The notes under the pieces were generated by a model. The model did not search any database and was not told the DNA's origin. It saw only the letters and a list, made by a program, of their open reading frames with translations. This document shows, piece by piece, positions 1-7,226 of a DNA stretch of 59,636 nt (position 1 is its first letter; each line of letters starts with the position of its first letter). Source of the stretch: a virus. The position numbers and the translations under genes were made by a program. Location: the IMG/VR virus record IMGVR_UViG_3300042567_001401, positions 1 to 59,636 of that record, one strand, 5' to 3'.

Positions 1-16
1 AAGGGAGGGTAAAGAA

Positions 17-208
17 ATGAAAAAGTTTAATTGGTTTGGTTTTAGCAAAAAGATGTGGGATATTACTGCTGGATTGGCATTTACCCTCGCAGGAAGCCTT
101 GTTGTCTACATTACGCTTTCTGGGGTAACTCAGAGAATTGCTGGAATTGCAACACTAACTGCTATCCTCGTGCATTATGTGCATGAAATTCTAAAAAATG
201 ACGAATAA
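17..208 (+). CDS. small membrane protein of the lysis cassette
   Basis: A 63-residue protein with two hydrophobic stretches (about residues 17-35 and 41-55) and charged ends, so a two-helix inner-membrane protein is likely. A strong Shine-Dalgarno (AAGGGAGGG at 1-9) lies just upstream of the ATG. It is the first of three small membrane proteins immediately before the endolysin, which suggests a role in lysis (holin or antiholin), but no family-specific motif was recognised. A role in virion assembly cannot be excluded. Confidence 0.6.
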   Translation: MKKFNWFGFSKKMWDITAGLAFTLAGSLVVYITLSGVTQRIAGIATLTAILVHYVHEILKNDE

Positions 209-226
209 AAAACTCTGAGATATAAT
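198..226 (+). promoter_or_regulatory. candidate promoter before the holin/endolysin genes
   Basis: ATGACG at 198-203 (4 of 6 matches to TTGACA), a 17-bp spacer, and a perfect TATAAT at 221-226. Transcription would start near 233, giving a leader of about 30 nt that carries the AGGAGGT Shine-Dalgarno of the next gene. The same half-site (ATGAC) with the same spacing occurs at 51492-51520. Prediction from sequence only. Confidence 0.5.
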
Positions 227-262
227 ATATATCAACGCCCGTTGGGGCAAGGAGGTGGTCTT

Positions 263-460
263 TTGTCTACTTTGTTGAATGAGAATAATAAGAAGATGCT
301 TGCATCTTGGGTAAGATCCTTTATCGGAGCTGGTCTTGCTGTCTATATGACAGGTAATCATGATCCTAAAGCAATTGCTACAGCAGGTGTTGCTGCTCTG
401 GCACCTGTGATTATGCGTTGGTTGAATCCAAACGATACTGCATTTGGTCGTACTAAGTAA
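263..460 (+). CDS. r1t-like holin candidate
   Basis: A 65-residue protein starting at TTG 263, chosen because GGAGGT at 251-256 sits 6 nt upstream; an in-frame TTG at 242 would put that Shine-Dalgarno inside the gene. It has one long hydrophobic segment, then MRWLNPNDTAFGR near the C-terminus. This ending is familiar from actinophage holins of the r1t type (hydrophobic region, then RWLNP.D..FG). The position two genes before the endolysin fits. The predicted job is to open the cytoplasmic membrane at the end of infection so that the endolysin reaches peptidoglycan. Confidence 0.65.
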   Translation: MSTLLNENNKKMLASWVRSFIGAGLAVYMTGNHDPKAIATAGVAALAPVIMRWLNPNDTAFGRTK

Positions 461-484
461 TACCAAATTAATTTAGAGGTTAAA

Positions 485-742
485 ATGGCACAAGTTAAGA
501 ATATCCTTATGAGGATATTGGCTACATTTGCTGCATCGGGTTTAAGTGTAATCGGTGCTGGCGCTATAGCTAATGTCCCTTTGTGGAAAGCCTGCTTCAT
601 GGCAGGCATCGCTGGCGTTGCCGTAGTTGTGGAAGGACTCTCACGAGCATTCCTAGATGATGGTAAACTTAGTCTAGATGAAATTAATGCGGTGTTTTCT
701 AAAGTTGATAGAAAGAAGTCCGCAGAAGGAGATATTAAATAA
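485..742 (+). CDS. membrane protein, second holin-like candidate
   Basis: An 85-residue protein with two hydrophobic segments (about residues 8-30 and 33-52) followed by a hydrophilic tail with SLDEINAVFSKVD. Proteins of this layout commonly sit next to actinophage endolysins and are usually annotated as membrane protein or holin. Its stop codon overlaps the ATG of the endolysin (TAATG at 740-744), so the two are translationally coupled. A GAGG Shine-Dalgarno lies before the ATG. Whether it is the holin, an antiholin or a pinholin cannot be told from sequence. Confidence 0.6.
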   Translation: MAQVKNILMRILATFAASGLSVIGAGAIANVPLWKACFMAGIAGVAVVVEGLSRAFLDDGKLSLDEINAVFSKVDRKKSAEGDIK

Positions 743-1584
743 TGGCTAAGAGAACAGAATGGGATTATATTGTTGAAGTTAAGCTTCCAGTAGCACTGAA
801 AGGCATTGAGCCAGGCAAATTGCACCCAAGTTTATTGAGAGATATCCCAGGCGGCGGTAAGTTGTTTTACCTTGCTGCTGATGCATGGTTGGCAATGGTT
901 GAAGCTGCAAAGGCTGATGGCGTTGAGCTTAAACCTACGAGCAGTGGAGATCTGTATCGCAGTTATGACAGCCAAAAGGCAGGGTTTCTCACCCGCTACC
1001 AGCTTGAACCAATTCCTGGTCAGAGCACAAAAACTTTTGAAGGTAAGACTTGGTACTTGAAGAAGGGCATGGCGATGCTCGCTACACCTGGCAAGTCACA
1101 GCATAACCTCGGCTTGGCAGTTGACATTGCTAACGCAAGTGAAAAGAAGAGAATTAATTGGTTGATTGCTAATGTTGAAAAGTTTGGTTGGTCATGGGAA
1201 GTAGTTCCATCAGAGCCTTGGCATATTCGTTATGTCTGTGGCGATGCAGTGCCTCAAGCAGTGAAAGAATATGTTGCTCGTAATCCAAGACCAAGCGGAC
1301 CATTCGGTTCTGTTGCAGATCAAAAAGCTGCTGCTGAAGTAAAGACTGCAGCGCCAGCTACTAATGCTACTGCTGCTGCTACAAAGAGAGTTATTAATCT
1401 AGGGAGCAAGGGTCCACTTGTAAAAGAGGCTCAAACACTTTTGGTTAAGCATGGTGTTAATTGTAAAATTGATGGAGATTTTGGTCCAAAAACATCACAG
1501 ATGGTTAGAGATTTTCAAACTAAAAATGGAATTCCTGCAACTGGTGAAGTAGATCAAGCAACTTGGTCAATATTGCTGGCATAA
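742..1584 (+). CDS. endolysin: M15 (VanY-like) peptidase with peptidoglycan-binding domain
   Basis: A 280-residue two-domain lysin. The N-terminal half is a D-Ala-D-Ala carboxypeptidase/M15 endopeptidase: SQHNLGLAVDIA gives the Zn ligands H121 and D128 (H-x6-D), and EPWHIRY gives the catalytic E158 and third ligand H161. A linker rich in Ala and Thr (about residues 190-215) leads to a PG_binding_1 repeat (about 218-280) with typical DGDFGPKT and FQ..NG elements. It would cleave peptide stems of host peptidoglycan during lysis. There is no signal peptide, so export depends on a holin, consistent with the membrane proteins immediately upstream. Family assignment is firm; the exact bond cut is not known. 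Confidence 0.9.
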   Translation: MAKRTEWDYIVEVKLPVALKGIEPGKLHPSLLRDIPGGGKLFYLAADAWLAMVEAAKADGVELKPTSSGDLYRSYDSQKAGFLTRYQLEPIPGQSTKTFEGKTWYLKKGMAMLATPGKSQHNLGLAVDIANASEKKRINWLIANVEKFGWSWEVVPSEPWHIRYVCGDAVPQAVKEYVARNPRPSGPFGSVADQKAAAEVKTAAPATNATAAATKRVINLGSKGPLVKEAQTLLVKHGVNCKIDGDFGPKTSQMVRDFQTKNGIPATGEVDQATWSILLA

Positions 1585-1616
1585 CCAATCTTTGATAATA
1601 TCTTATAGGAGATATT

Positions 1617-1949
1617 ATGGCTGCAACTAGAAATATTACTATTTATCAAGGCGATACCTACGCTCATGAGCTTCGTATTAAAAATAGTGCTAATGCTAAT
1701 GTAACTATTACATCTAGAACTTACACTGGTCAGATTAGAAAGAAAAGAAACTCTGACACGGTTGCAGCAACATTTACATCTGAAATTACAAACGGTGCTA
1801 ATGGCATCGTTGTCATGTCTTTAACCGCTGCGGCTACAGCGAATATTGCTGCAGGGACATATGTTTATGATTTTCAAGAAACTAATGGCACCGTTATCAC
1901 CACACTGATTACTGGAACGGTAACGGTAACTGGTGAGGTGAGCAGGTAA
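1617..1949 (+). CDS. small beta-rich structural protein, probably fibre or baseplate associated
   Basis: A 110-residue protein rich in Thr, Ala, Asn and Val, with an N-terminal phrase RNITIYQGDTY seen in phage accessory tail and baseplate proteins (QGDT followed by a polymer-like beta domain). The ATG follows TAGGAGATATT and the stop overlaps the next ATG (TAATGG). No catalytic motif is present. It opens a set of three short structural genes between the lysis and connector genes. A virion role is inferred from composition and position. Confidence 0.5.
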   Translation: MAATRNITIYQGDTYAHELRIKNSANANVTITSRTYTGQIRKKRNSDTVAATFTSEITNGANGIVVMSLTAAATANIAAGTYVYDFQETNGTVITTLITGTVTVTGEVSR

Positions 1950-2248
1950 TGGCTGGGGACATCACAACCGTTCAAGTATCTAGTGGCGATGTTACATCCC
2001 TGTCTGTATCCACAGATATTTCAAATATTACGGTAGCTTCTGATATTACAGGGGTGATTGTACAAACAAATGACACTACTGTGCTGACGCAATCTTCTGG
2101 GACAATCAATCTCGCTTCGTTATCTCTAGCGACAGCGGAACCAGAGGCGGTTGCTCGGTCTGGGAGTGTTGGTGTAAGTGCTTTAGCGGCTAGGGCGGAT
2201 CATGTTCATAGTGCAGCAAATCTATTAATGGATGGAGGAAATTACTAA
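1949..2248 (+). CDS. small Ser/Thr/Val-rich structural protein
   Basis: A 99-residue protein dominated by short beta-prone stretches of Ser, Thr and Val. The phrase LAARADHVHSA near the C-terminus is a signature often found in phage tail-fibre and collar-like proteins at the junction between a shaft and the next module. It is coupled on both sides by TAATGG stop/start overlaps. A fibre component or chaperone-like partner of the next gene is inferred; there is no direct evidence of function. Confidence 0.45.
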   Translation: MAGDITTVQVSSGDVTSLSVSTDISNITVASDITGVIVQTNDTTVLTQSSGTINLASLSLATAEPEAVARSGSVGVSALAARADHVHSAANLLMDGGNY

Positions 2249-3312
2249 TGGCGAATACGCTGAGAATTAAAAGAAGGGCGACTGGTAATGCTGGCGCACC
2301 TACAAGTTTGGAGAATGCAGAATTAGCATTTAACGAAGTAGATAATATTCTTTACTACGGTAAAGGGTCTGGTGGTGTAGGTGGAACCGCAACCACTGTT
2401 GAAGTAATTGGCGGTCTTGGTGCTTTTCTTGCTTTAACAACTGATCAAACAATTACTGGCAACAAGACATTTAATGGCACAACGATTGTCGCAACTCCAA
2501 CTGCAAACGGTCACGCAGCTACTAAACTTTATGTTGACACTGCAATTTCTGGTGTCACACTTACAAATACAGCAGTGACTGCCGCCTCTTATGGTGGTGC
2601 AGGAACTGTTGCTACATTTACTGTACAGGCTGACGGTAGGTTAACTGCTGCTGCAAACGCAACTATTTCAATCACTGCTTCACAAGTTAGTGATAGAGCA
2701 ACAAACCTTGTAACGGGTCTGACAGGGACTGCTAATGAAATTGCAGTGTCAAACTCTGGTGTCGGTGCAGTAACTCTGAGCCTTCCATCTAATGTCACTA
2801 TTTCAAATAATCTTACAGTCTCTGGAGATTTGATTGTTAATGGTAATACAACAACTCTTAACACAGCAACACTTGTTGTTGAAGATAAGAATATTGTTCT
2901 TGCCAATGTTGAATCACCAACGGACACAACAGCAGATGGTGCTGGGTTTACGATTAAAGGTGCAACAGATAAGACACTTAACTGGGTTGACGCAACAGAT
3001 GCTTGGACATCTTCTGAGCATTTCAATATTCTTACTGGTAAGTCATTCTACATTGGGGGCTCAGCAGTACTTTCAAATACAACTTTGGCTTCAAGTGTTG
3101 TTACCTCAAGTCTTACAACCGTAGGAACTATTGGTACAGGTGTGTGGCAAGGTACTGCTGTAGGTATCGCTTACGGTGGTACTGGTTCTGCAAATGCTTC
3201 TGATGCAAGAACTGCATTAGGTCTTGCAATCGGTTCAAATGTTCAAGCCTACAGCGCTCAGCTCGCAGCGCTTGCCGCTAACACTGCTACAATTGATGGT
3301 GGTACATTCTAA
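2248..3312 (+). CDS. tail-fibre-like protein
   Basis: A 354-residue protein. The N-terminal 40 residues (LRIKRRATGNAGAPTSLENA, then ELAFNE..NILYYG) form a small module repeated in the next gene. It is followed by TG.KTF.G and ATKLYVDTAI, which are typical of phage fibre shafts, then long Thr/Ala/Val-rich beta repeats and a segment LVVEDKNIVLAN that is widespread in phage fibres. The C-terminus ends AYSAQLAALAANTATIDGG. No chaperone or lyase domain was recognised. It probably forms a host-contacting fibre or a head/neck decoration; the location next to the connector genes makes a neck fibre possible. Confidence 0.6.
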   Translation: MANTLRIKRRATGNAGAPTSLENAELAFNEVDNILYYGKGSGGVGGTATTVEVIGGLGAFLALTTDQTITGNKTFNGTTIVATPTANGHAATKLYVDTAISGVTLTNTAVTAASYGGAGTVATFTVQADGRLTAAANATISITASQVSDRATNLVTGLTGTANEIAVSNSGVGAVTLSLPSNVTISNNLTVSGDLIVNGNTTTLNTATLVVEDKNIVLANVESPTDTTADGAGFTIKGATDKTLNWVDATDAWTSSEHFNILTGKSFYIGGSAVLSNTTLASSVVTSSLTTVGTIGTGVWQGTAVGIAYGGTGSANASDARTALGLAIGSNVQAYSAQLAALAANTATIDGGTF

Positions 3313-3325
3313 TTAAGAGGGGCTA

Positions 3326-3532
3326 ATGGCTAATGTAATAAAAATTAAAAATTCTGGCACAGCTAGTGCTGCTCCGACATCTTTGGAATATGGCGAATTG
3401 GCTATTAATTATGCTGATGGTATTTTATTTTTTAAAGACTCAAGTAATGCGATTATATCATTTGATATAAAAGGTGTACTTAAAGTAGATGTTTCTGATT
3501 TAGCTGTTGATGTAGCAATGTCAATATTCTAG
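3326..3532 (+). CDS. short paralogue of the fibre N-terminal module
   Basis: A 68-residue protein whose first 40 residues (KIKNSGTASAAPTSLEYGEL, then AINYADGILFF) match the N-terminal module of the preceding 354-residue fibre-like protein (IKRRATGNAGAPTSLENAEL, then AFNEVDNILYY). It lacks the shaft and C-terminal repeats. Shine-Dalgarno AGAGGGG lies upstream. It may be a duplicated attachment module or a remnant of a second fibre gene. The two copies differ clearly in sequence, so the duplication is not recent. Confidence 0.5.
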   Translation: MANVIKIKNSGTASAAPTSLEYGELAINYADGILFFKDSSNAIISFDIKGVLKVDVSDLAVDVAMSIF

Positions 3533-3550
3533 GGTGTAAAACCCTTATTC

Positions 3551-3559
3551 TGTTATAAT
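3551..3559 (+). promoter_or_regulatory. extended -10 promoter, apparently leaderless
   Basis: TGTTATAAT at 3551-3559 is an extended -10 (TGnTATAAT). The ATG of the connector gene begins only 6 nt downstream at 3566, so transcription would start at or next to the start codon and the mRNA would be leaderless. No Shine-Dalgarno is visible before this ATG, in agreement. No clear -35 box. Confidence 0.5.
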
Positions 3560-3565
3560 TGAACT

Positions 3566-4492
3566 ATGGATGATGTAAAGATTGAAACAAGTAAAACACT
3601 AACTTTAACACTTCCGAGTGATCCAACATCTAATGTGGTGTCAGTTAGTTTGTATCATGAGTTTGGATCACTTGTTTCTGGTCCAACAAACGCAACAAGA
3701 TCAAGCACTGGAGTTTATACCATCACCTATGGTCAACAAGCGTCTGGTATCTATATTCTAAATGCTGCGGGGAAATACCGAGCTGACTTTACTTACACAG
3801 TGAGTGCTGTTTCGTACACTCAATCTCAGTACTTTAATGTCTACACCCCGTATATAGACATTGATACATTTTTTGAGGATCACCCGACTCTTGAAGATGA
3901 ATGGTATGACAAGTTTGATAAATTAGAAAAAAAAGTAAGAAATATTATTAATACTTTTTGTGGTCAGTCTTTTGATTATTATCCAAATAAATATCTTGAA
4001 GTCATGGGTTCTGGGAAGAAATCAATTCATCTTCCAAACCCAATAGCAACATTGAGAAAGGTCACTGCGGATCCAGGAACTAATGACGAAATTGTTCTCC
4101 ATGACTATGAAGATGCAACAATGAACCATATTGAAAAGATTAAAGAGCAATACAGTTTTGGCGGCTCTTACTATGTGCAGTTTAGAAAATCAATTCTTGA
4201 TAGCGTAAATGTTCTTTTAATTGTTAATAAATTTAATCCAGAAAGCGTGTATAGAATTGAAGGGGATTTTGGTTGGAGATTTGTTCCCAATAACATAGAA
4301 CAGGCAGCCGACCTTCTCTTGGAAGATATGATGAATGATGACTCAATCTATCGTAGGCATGGTATTTATAGTGCGGATATGGATGTCCTCAAAATTCAAA
4401 CAGGTCAAAACTTCTATGAGTCAACAGGGAACATTGATGCAGACATATTGCTTATGGACTACACATTGTTTGTTATGGACTATGTGGTTTAA
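3566..4492 (+). CDS. head-tail connector with N-terminal beta domain
   Basis: A 308-residue protein. The first 85 residues look like an Ig-like or beta-sandwich domain (alternating Ser/Thr/Val strands). The rest (from about residue 95) resembles head-tail adaptors of the HK97 gp6/gp15 type: helical, with EGDFGWRFVPNNIEQAADLL and then DDSIYRR. It is followed by small genes in the usual order adaptor, stopper, neck protein, tail terminator, major tail. The predicted role is to bind the portal and extend the channel toward the tail. The extra N-terminal domain is unusual for this family and might be exposed on the virion surface. Confidence 0.6.
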   Translation: MDDVKIETSKTLTLTLPSDPTSNVVSVSLYHEFGSLVSGPTNATRSSTGVYTITYGQQASGIYILNAAGKYRADFTYTVSAVSYTQSQYFNVYTPYIDIDTFFEDHPTLEDEWYDKFDKLEKKVRNIINTFCGQSFDYYPNKYLEVMGSGKKSIHLPNPIATLRKVTADPGTNDEIVLHDYEDATMNHIEKIKEQYSFGGSYYVQFRKSILDSVNVLLIVNKFNPESVYRIEGDFGWRFVPNNIEQAADLLLEDMMNDDSIYRRHGIYSADMDVLKIQTGQNFYESTGNIDADILLMDYTLFVMDYVV

Positions 4493-4885
4493 ATGGCTTC
4501 GCAGACCTATTTTAAATTCACTCACAAAGGTGACATATATACAAAAAGTACGAGCACAAATGCGGCTGGTCAGCAGTACGCTTCTTATTCAAAAGTAGCT
4601 ACGATATCTTTTCAATTTCAATCACCTAGCACAAGCACTTCTTCTGGTGATGAAAGAAGACTTAGCCCATACCAAGATAGTATCCCAAAATTTGAAGCAC
4701 TTGTGCCAAAAGAATACGATACAAATATTACATACGGCAGCAGGCTGCAGAATGTGAAAGACAGGAACGGGAATGTAGTTGACAGTTATGTTTATGAAGT
4801 TGTCGGTATACAGCCAAAGTTTGGCTTTAGTGGTGCAAAGCACCATACCGTGGTTACTCTAAGAAGGGTGGTTGAAACAGCATGA
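4493..4885 (+). CDS. head closure / head-tail joining protein
   Basis: A 130-residue beta-rich protein that begins directly after the TAA of the connector and ends in an ATGA overlap with the next gene. Size, position between connector and HK97-gp10-like gene, and the layout (strand-rich with a flexible loop containing SPSTSTSSGDERR) fit a head-tail stopper of the SPP1 gp16/HK97 type. The conserved-looking C-terminal part is YEVVGIQPKFGF followed by TVVTLRRV. Assignment depends mainly on gene order. Confidence 0.5.
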   Translation: MASQTYFKFTHKGDIYTKSTSTNAAGQQYASYSKVATISFQFQSPSTSTSSGDERRLSPYQDSIPKFEALVPKEYDTNITYGSRLQNVKDRNGNVVDSYVYEVVGIQPKFGFSGAKHHTVVTLRRVVETA

Positions 4886-5217
4886 TAAGAATATCTGGGG
4901 ATTTACAACCATTGATTAATAAAGTTGAGAAGATCCCAATGGAGATTGAATCAGCAGCTGCGGAAGCTATGATGGCGAGTGAGAGTAGTATACGAGATAT
5001 GCTTATTTCTGATTATTCTGGTATTTTTCAAGACTTCGTAGTAGAGCCAGGCAGTGATTTGAGCATCGGTGTTGTTTTAAAAAGAGGTGATATTTACCAC
5101 TTCCAGAATGCAACTGGCGCTGATATTGGTTATTTGATTGAACCTATTAAGAATATTGTAAAAGAAAATTTAAATCAATCCATCTCTAAATGCATGGGGA
5201 GTAATTATGGCTCTTAG
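4882..5217 (+). CDS. neck protein, HK97 gp10-like
   Basis: A 111-residue protein whose N-terminal helix carries LQPLINKVEKIP followed by an Ala/Glu-rich helix, the usual start of HK97 gp10-like tail-completion proteins. It overlaps its upstream neighbour by 4 nt and the tail-terminator gene by 11 nt. Its predicted role is completing the tail-to-head joint. No enzymatic motifs. Medium confidence, based on gene order and helix pattern. Confidence 0.45.
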   Translation: MIRISGDLQPLINKVEKIPMEIESAAAEAMMASESSIRDMLISDYSGIFQDFVVEPGSDLSIGVVLKRGDIYHFQNATGADIGYLIEPIKNIVKENLNQSISKCMGSNYGS

Positions 5218-5617
5218 CGTTTACGATATAAATACTGCTTTGAAAGCAGATAGCAGTTTGGCTAATATCGCTGGGAAGACTATGAATTTCTTTCCAGTTG
5301 TCGCAACTAACGGCGAGACTGCTCCATTTGTGATATATTATTACCAGCCTTCAATTCCAAGTAGCGAAGCTTATTGGATGAGAAAAGACATAATTAGGTA
5401 TTCAATATTTGATACTGATGCTGATCGTTTGTTTAGGCTTTCCGAAAGGGTTCTTGAAATCCTAGGAAGGGCTGATCAAGTCGCTCAGGTAGGCGGAATT
5501 ACGGGGACAAACTCCAGGATCCTGTCAAGTTATCAAATAGGGTCAAACCTAGTAGCGCCTTTAGAAAAGGAAGGCTGGTATAGAATGAACTTGGATTTTA
5601 GGGTATGTAATGTCTAG
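5207..5617 (+). CDS. tail terminator protein
   Basis: A 136-residue protein placed immediately before the major tail protein region, as tail terminators are in siphoviruses. It contains APFVIYYY followed by DIIRYSIFDTDADRLFRLSE, the alternating strand/helix pattern of the SPP1 gp17 / lambda gpU family. It would cap the growing tail tube and dock it on the head. Shine-Dalgarno GGGGAG lies 7 nt before the ATG, inside the upstream gene. Confidence 0.55.
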   Translation: MALSVYDINTALKADSSLANIAGKTMNFFPVVATNGETAPFVIYYYQPSIPSSEAYWMRKDIIRYSIFDTDADRLFRLSERVLEILGRADQVAQVGGITGTNSRILSSYQIGSNLVAPLEKEGWYRMNLDFRVCNV

Positions 5618-5630
5618 CGAGAAAAGGGTA

Positions 5631-5639
5631 TGGTAAAAT
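5631..5639 (+). promoter_or_regulatory. extended -10 promoter, apparently leaderless
   Basis: TGGTAAAAT at 5631-5639 is an extended -10 (TGnTAAAAT). The ATG of the next small gene starts 8 nt later at 5648 without a visible Shine-Dalgarno. It would supply the small gene and the abundantly needed major tail protein. No recognisable -35 box. Confidence 0.45.
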
Positions 5640-5647
5640 AATAACAT

Positions 5648-5845
5648 ATGGAGTATAGTACTATTACATATATTGGTAAAACACCGAGCTATGTCGTTAA
5701 ACTTCGTAACTCAGTTTACGAATTTGAATGGAATAAAGGTCTCGGTATTGGCAATCGTCAAGGCGAAGTCAATGCCAAAGATATAGAAAAGATCGCTAAA
5801 TGGCGTGATAAGAAAGGCAGAAAGATATTTCGCCTGGATAAATAG
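5648..5845 (+). CDS. small protein of unknown function before the major tail protein
   Basis: A 65-residue basic protein (KDIEKIAKWRDKKGRKIF near the C-terminus) with a strand-rich N-terminal half. I do not recognise a family. It starts just after a -10-like element and is followed after 11 nt by the major tail gene with a GGAGG Shine-Dalgarno. Its position among tail genes suggests a structural or assembly role. Confidence 0.55.
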   Translation: MEYSTITYIGKTPSYVVKLRNSVYEFEWNKGLGIGNRQGEVNAKDIEKIAKWRDKKGRKIFRLDK

Positions 5846-5856
5846 GAGGAAGTAAT

Positions 5857-6438
5857 ATGGCAGTTAATGTTTCTAACATTATCGTTGGCGAGGCAACCAT
5901 TAAACTTGGTACAAATGCTAACGCAACAAGCATTGCAGCAATGAATAACTTTGCTGACATTGGAGCAACACAAAACGGTTTGGAAATCTCGTGGGAACCA
6001 GACATGGTTGATATTGAAATTGACCAATTTGGCGATGCCGCTAAGGTAATTCAGTCAAAGGTAAAGGTAATGGTTAAGACAACCCTTGCAGAAGGAACTC
6101 TTAATAACCTTGCAACAGCGTGGAACTACGATGATGTAACAGGCGGAGATTCGGTTAAGGCAAACAATGATGGCGCAAATACAAAGACATTCTTGTTTGG
6201 CGCACAGGGAGTAATCCCTTACGAGAAGGCACTCGTTGTTACAGGTACAGCACCTGGTTCAACAGCAGGTGACTTGCTTACCCGTAAATTCTACACAAAG
6301 CGTGCAATTTCAATGGAATCATCCACAATTGCAATGAAGCGTGCAGAAGCAACAATGTTCACAGTTGGCTTTAGAATTTTGCCAACAGTAGCAGATGTCG
6401 GTTACGAGTACGGCAAAATCGTTGACGAAACCGCATAA
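5857..6438 (+). CDS. major tail protein
   Basis: A 193-residue protein rich in Ala, Thr, Gly and Val with the strand pattern of tail tube proteins: VNVSNIIVGEATIKLG at the start, NGLEISWEPDMVDIEI, and a C-terminal block with MFTVGFRILPT. It lies between the terminator/neck genes and the frameshifted chaperone pair plus tape measure, the standard position for the tube protein. Strong Shine-Dalgarno (AGGAGG at 5846-5851). Hexamers of it would stack to form the long non-contractile tail tube. Confidence 0.75.
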   Translation: MAVNVSNIIVGEATIKLGTNANATSIAAMNNFADIGATQNGLEISWEPDMVDIEIDQFGDAAKVIQSKVKVMVKTTLAEGTLNNLATAWNYDDVTGGDSVKANNDGANTKTFLFGAQGVIPYEKALVVTGTAPGSTAGDLLTRKFYTKRAISMESSTIAMKRAEATMFTVGFRILPTVADVGYEYGKIVDETA

Positions 6439-6468
6439 TCGTAATTAAATAATTTAGCTAAAGGCAAT

Positions 6469-6510
6469 CGCCCCTTGGTATTTTGTGATAAACTTAATAA
6501 CCGAGGGGCG
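6469..6510 (+). terminator. stable hairpin after the major tail gene
   Basis: CGCCCCTTGGT at 6469-6479 pairs with ACCGAGGGGCG at 6500-6510 (11 bp with one T-G pair) around a 20-nt loop. There is no T-run after it, so it is not a classical intrinsic terminator. It lies between the highly expressed tube gene and the low-expression chaperone/tape measure genes, so partial termination or mRNA 3'-end protection is likely. Confidence 0.5.
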
Positions 6511-6547
6511 AAGCCCTTTATATACGAGACATAAGGATGGAAATACT

Positions 6548-6853
6548 TTGAGCGATAAAAATAAAGATATTCTCGCTGGCACAGAAATCGTGTTTGCGGA
6601 TGGAAAGACAAGAACGATTAAGCCTTTGACAATTCGTAATCTTAGAAAGTTTATGAAGGTTGTTAAGGATCTTAAGAGCGAAGACACACTTGATGACAAA
6701 GATATTGACATTATGGTGGAAGCTGCTGGTATTGCTCTTGCAGCGGTTGACCCAGAATTGGGTAACGATAAAGAGAAGCTAGAAGATGTGCTTGACTTGC
6801 GTTCATTCGGTGAACTCATGTCGGCTGCAATGGGTTCAGACCCTTCCTTCTAG
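6548..6853 (+). CDS. tail assembly chaperone, short form
   Basis: A 101-residue protein from TTG 6548, chosen for the AAGGATGG Shine-Dalgarno 6 nt upstream; an in-frame GTG at 6485 would lie within the hairpin. It contains KTRTIKPLTIRNLRKFMKVV and an acidic C-terminal half (LEDVLDLRSFGELMSA), as in the G-type chaperones of siphoviruses. It directly precedes a second reading frame (-1) without its own good start, then the tape measure. The two together match the G/G-T pair that keeps the tape measure soluble and loads it with tube subunits. Confidence 0.65.
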   Translation: MSDKNKDILAGTEIVFADGKTRTIKPLTIRNLRKFMKVVKDLKSEDTLDDKDIDIMVEAAGIALAAVDPELGNDKEKLEDVLDLRSFGELMSAAMGSDPSF

Positions 6854-7179
6854 GCGAAGAGGGGGCTGGTTCATCTGACCAATCTTGGGAGGATCTCCCT
6901 CTTCTAAAATACGAATCGGAAGTGTTTGTCAGAACGGGTTCTTGGGTGAATTTTGAATCACTTGAGACCCATCTGACATTGAACGAATTATTTTTGTTAT
7001 ATCGTGCTTGCATGAATGAAACAAGTACGGCGATGAAAATTGCTGCGGCTGCACAAGGTGCTGATGTTGATTTTGACGATGACTGGTACGATCCAGAACC
7101 ACCTAGGGCTGCGCAGGTCCATGACATTCTTGACATGAAGTTCGGAATGGGTTATGAAACGGTAAAGAAAGGTGAATAG
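6814..7179 (+). CDS. tail assembly chaperone, frameshift extension (G-T type)
   Basis: This frame is -1 relative to the short chaperone and is open from 6814 to its stop at 7177-7179. It overlaps the last 40 nt of the short gene and lacks an ATG; the only possible start (GTG 6922) has no convincing Shine-Dalgarno. The extension has an LTLNELFLLYRACMNET helix and ends with an acidic DFDDDWYDPEPP and a basic tail. A ribosomal -1 shift within 6814-6853 is the simplest reading; CCCTTCC at 6841-6847 is one possible slip site. Product: about 200-210 residues, made in minor amounts. Confidence 0.6.
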   Translation, partial: THVGCNGFRPFLLGEEGAGSSDQSWEDLPLLKYESEVFVRTGSWVNFESLETHLTLNELFLLYRACMNETSTAMKIAAAAQGADVDFDDDWYDPEPPRAAQVHDILDMKFGMGYETVKKGE

Positions 7180-7181
7180 CC

Positions 7182-7210
7182 TTGCTTTAATTAACCCAAT
7201 ATGCGATAAT
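7182..7210 (+). promoter_or_regulatory. candidate promoter before the tape measure gene
   Basis: TTGCTT at 7182-7187, a 17-bp spacer, and TGC-GATAAT with -10 at 7205-7210 (TG at 7202-7203 is an extended -10 element). Transcription would begin near 7217, about 10 nt before the ATG at 7227, so the leader would be very short and has no good Shine-Dalgarno. Confidence 0.45.
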
Positions 7211-7226
7211 TGTCATTGGCTGAATT

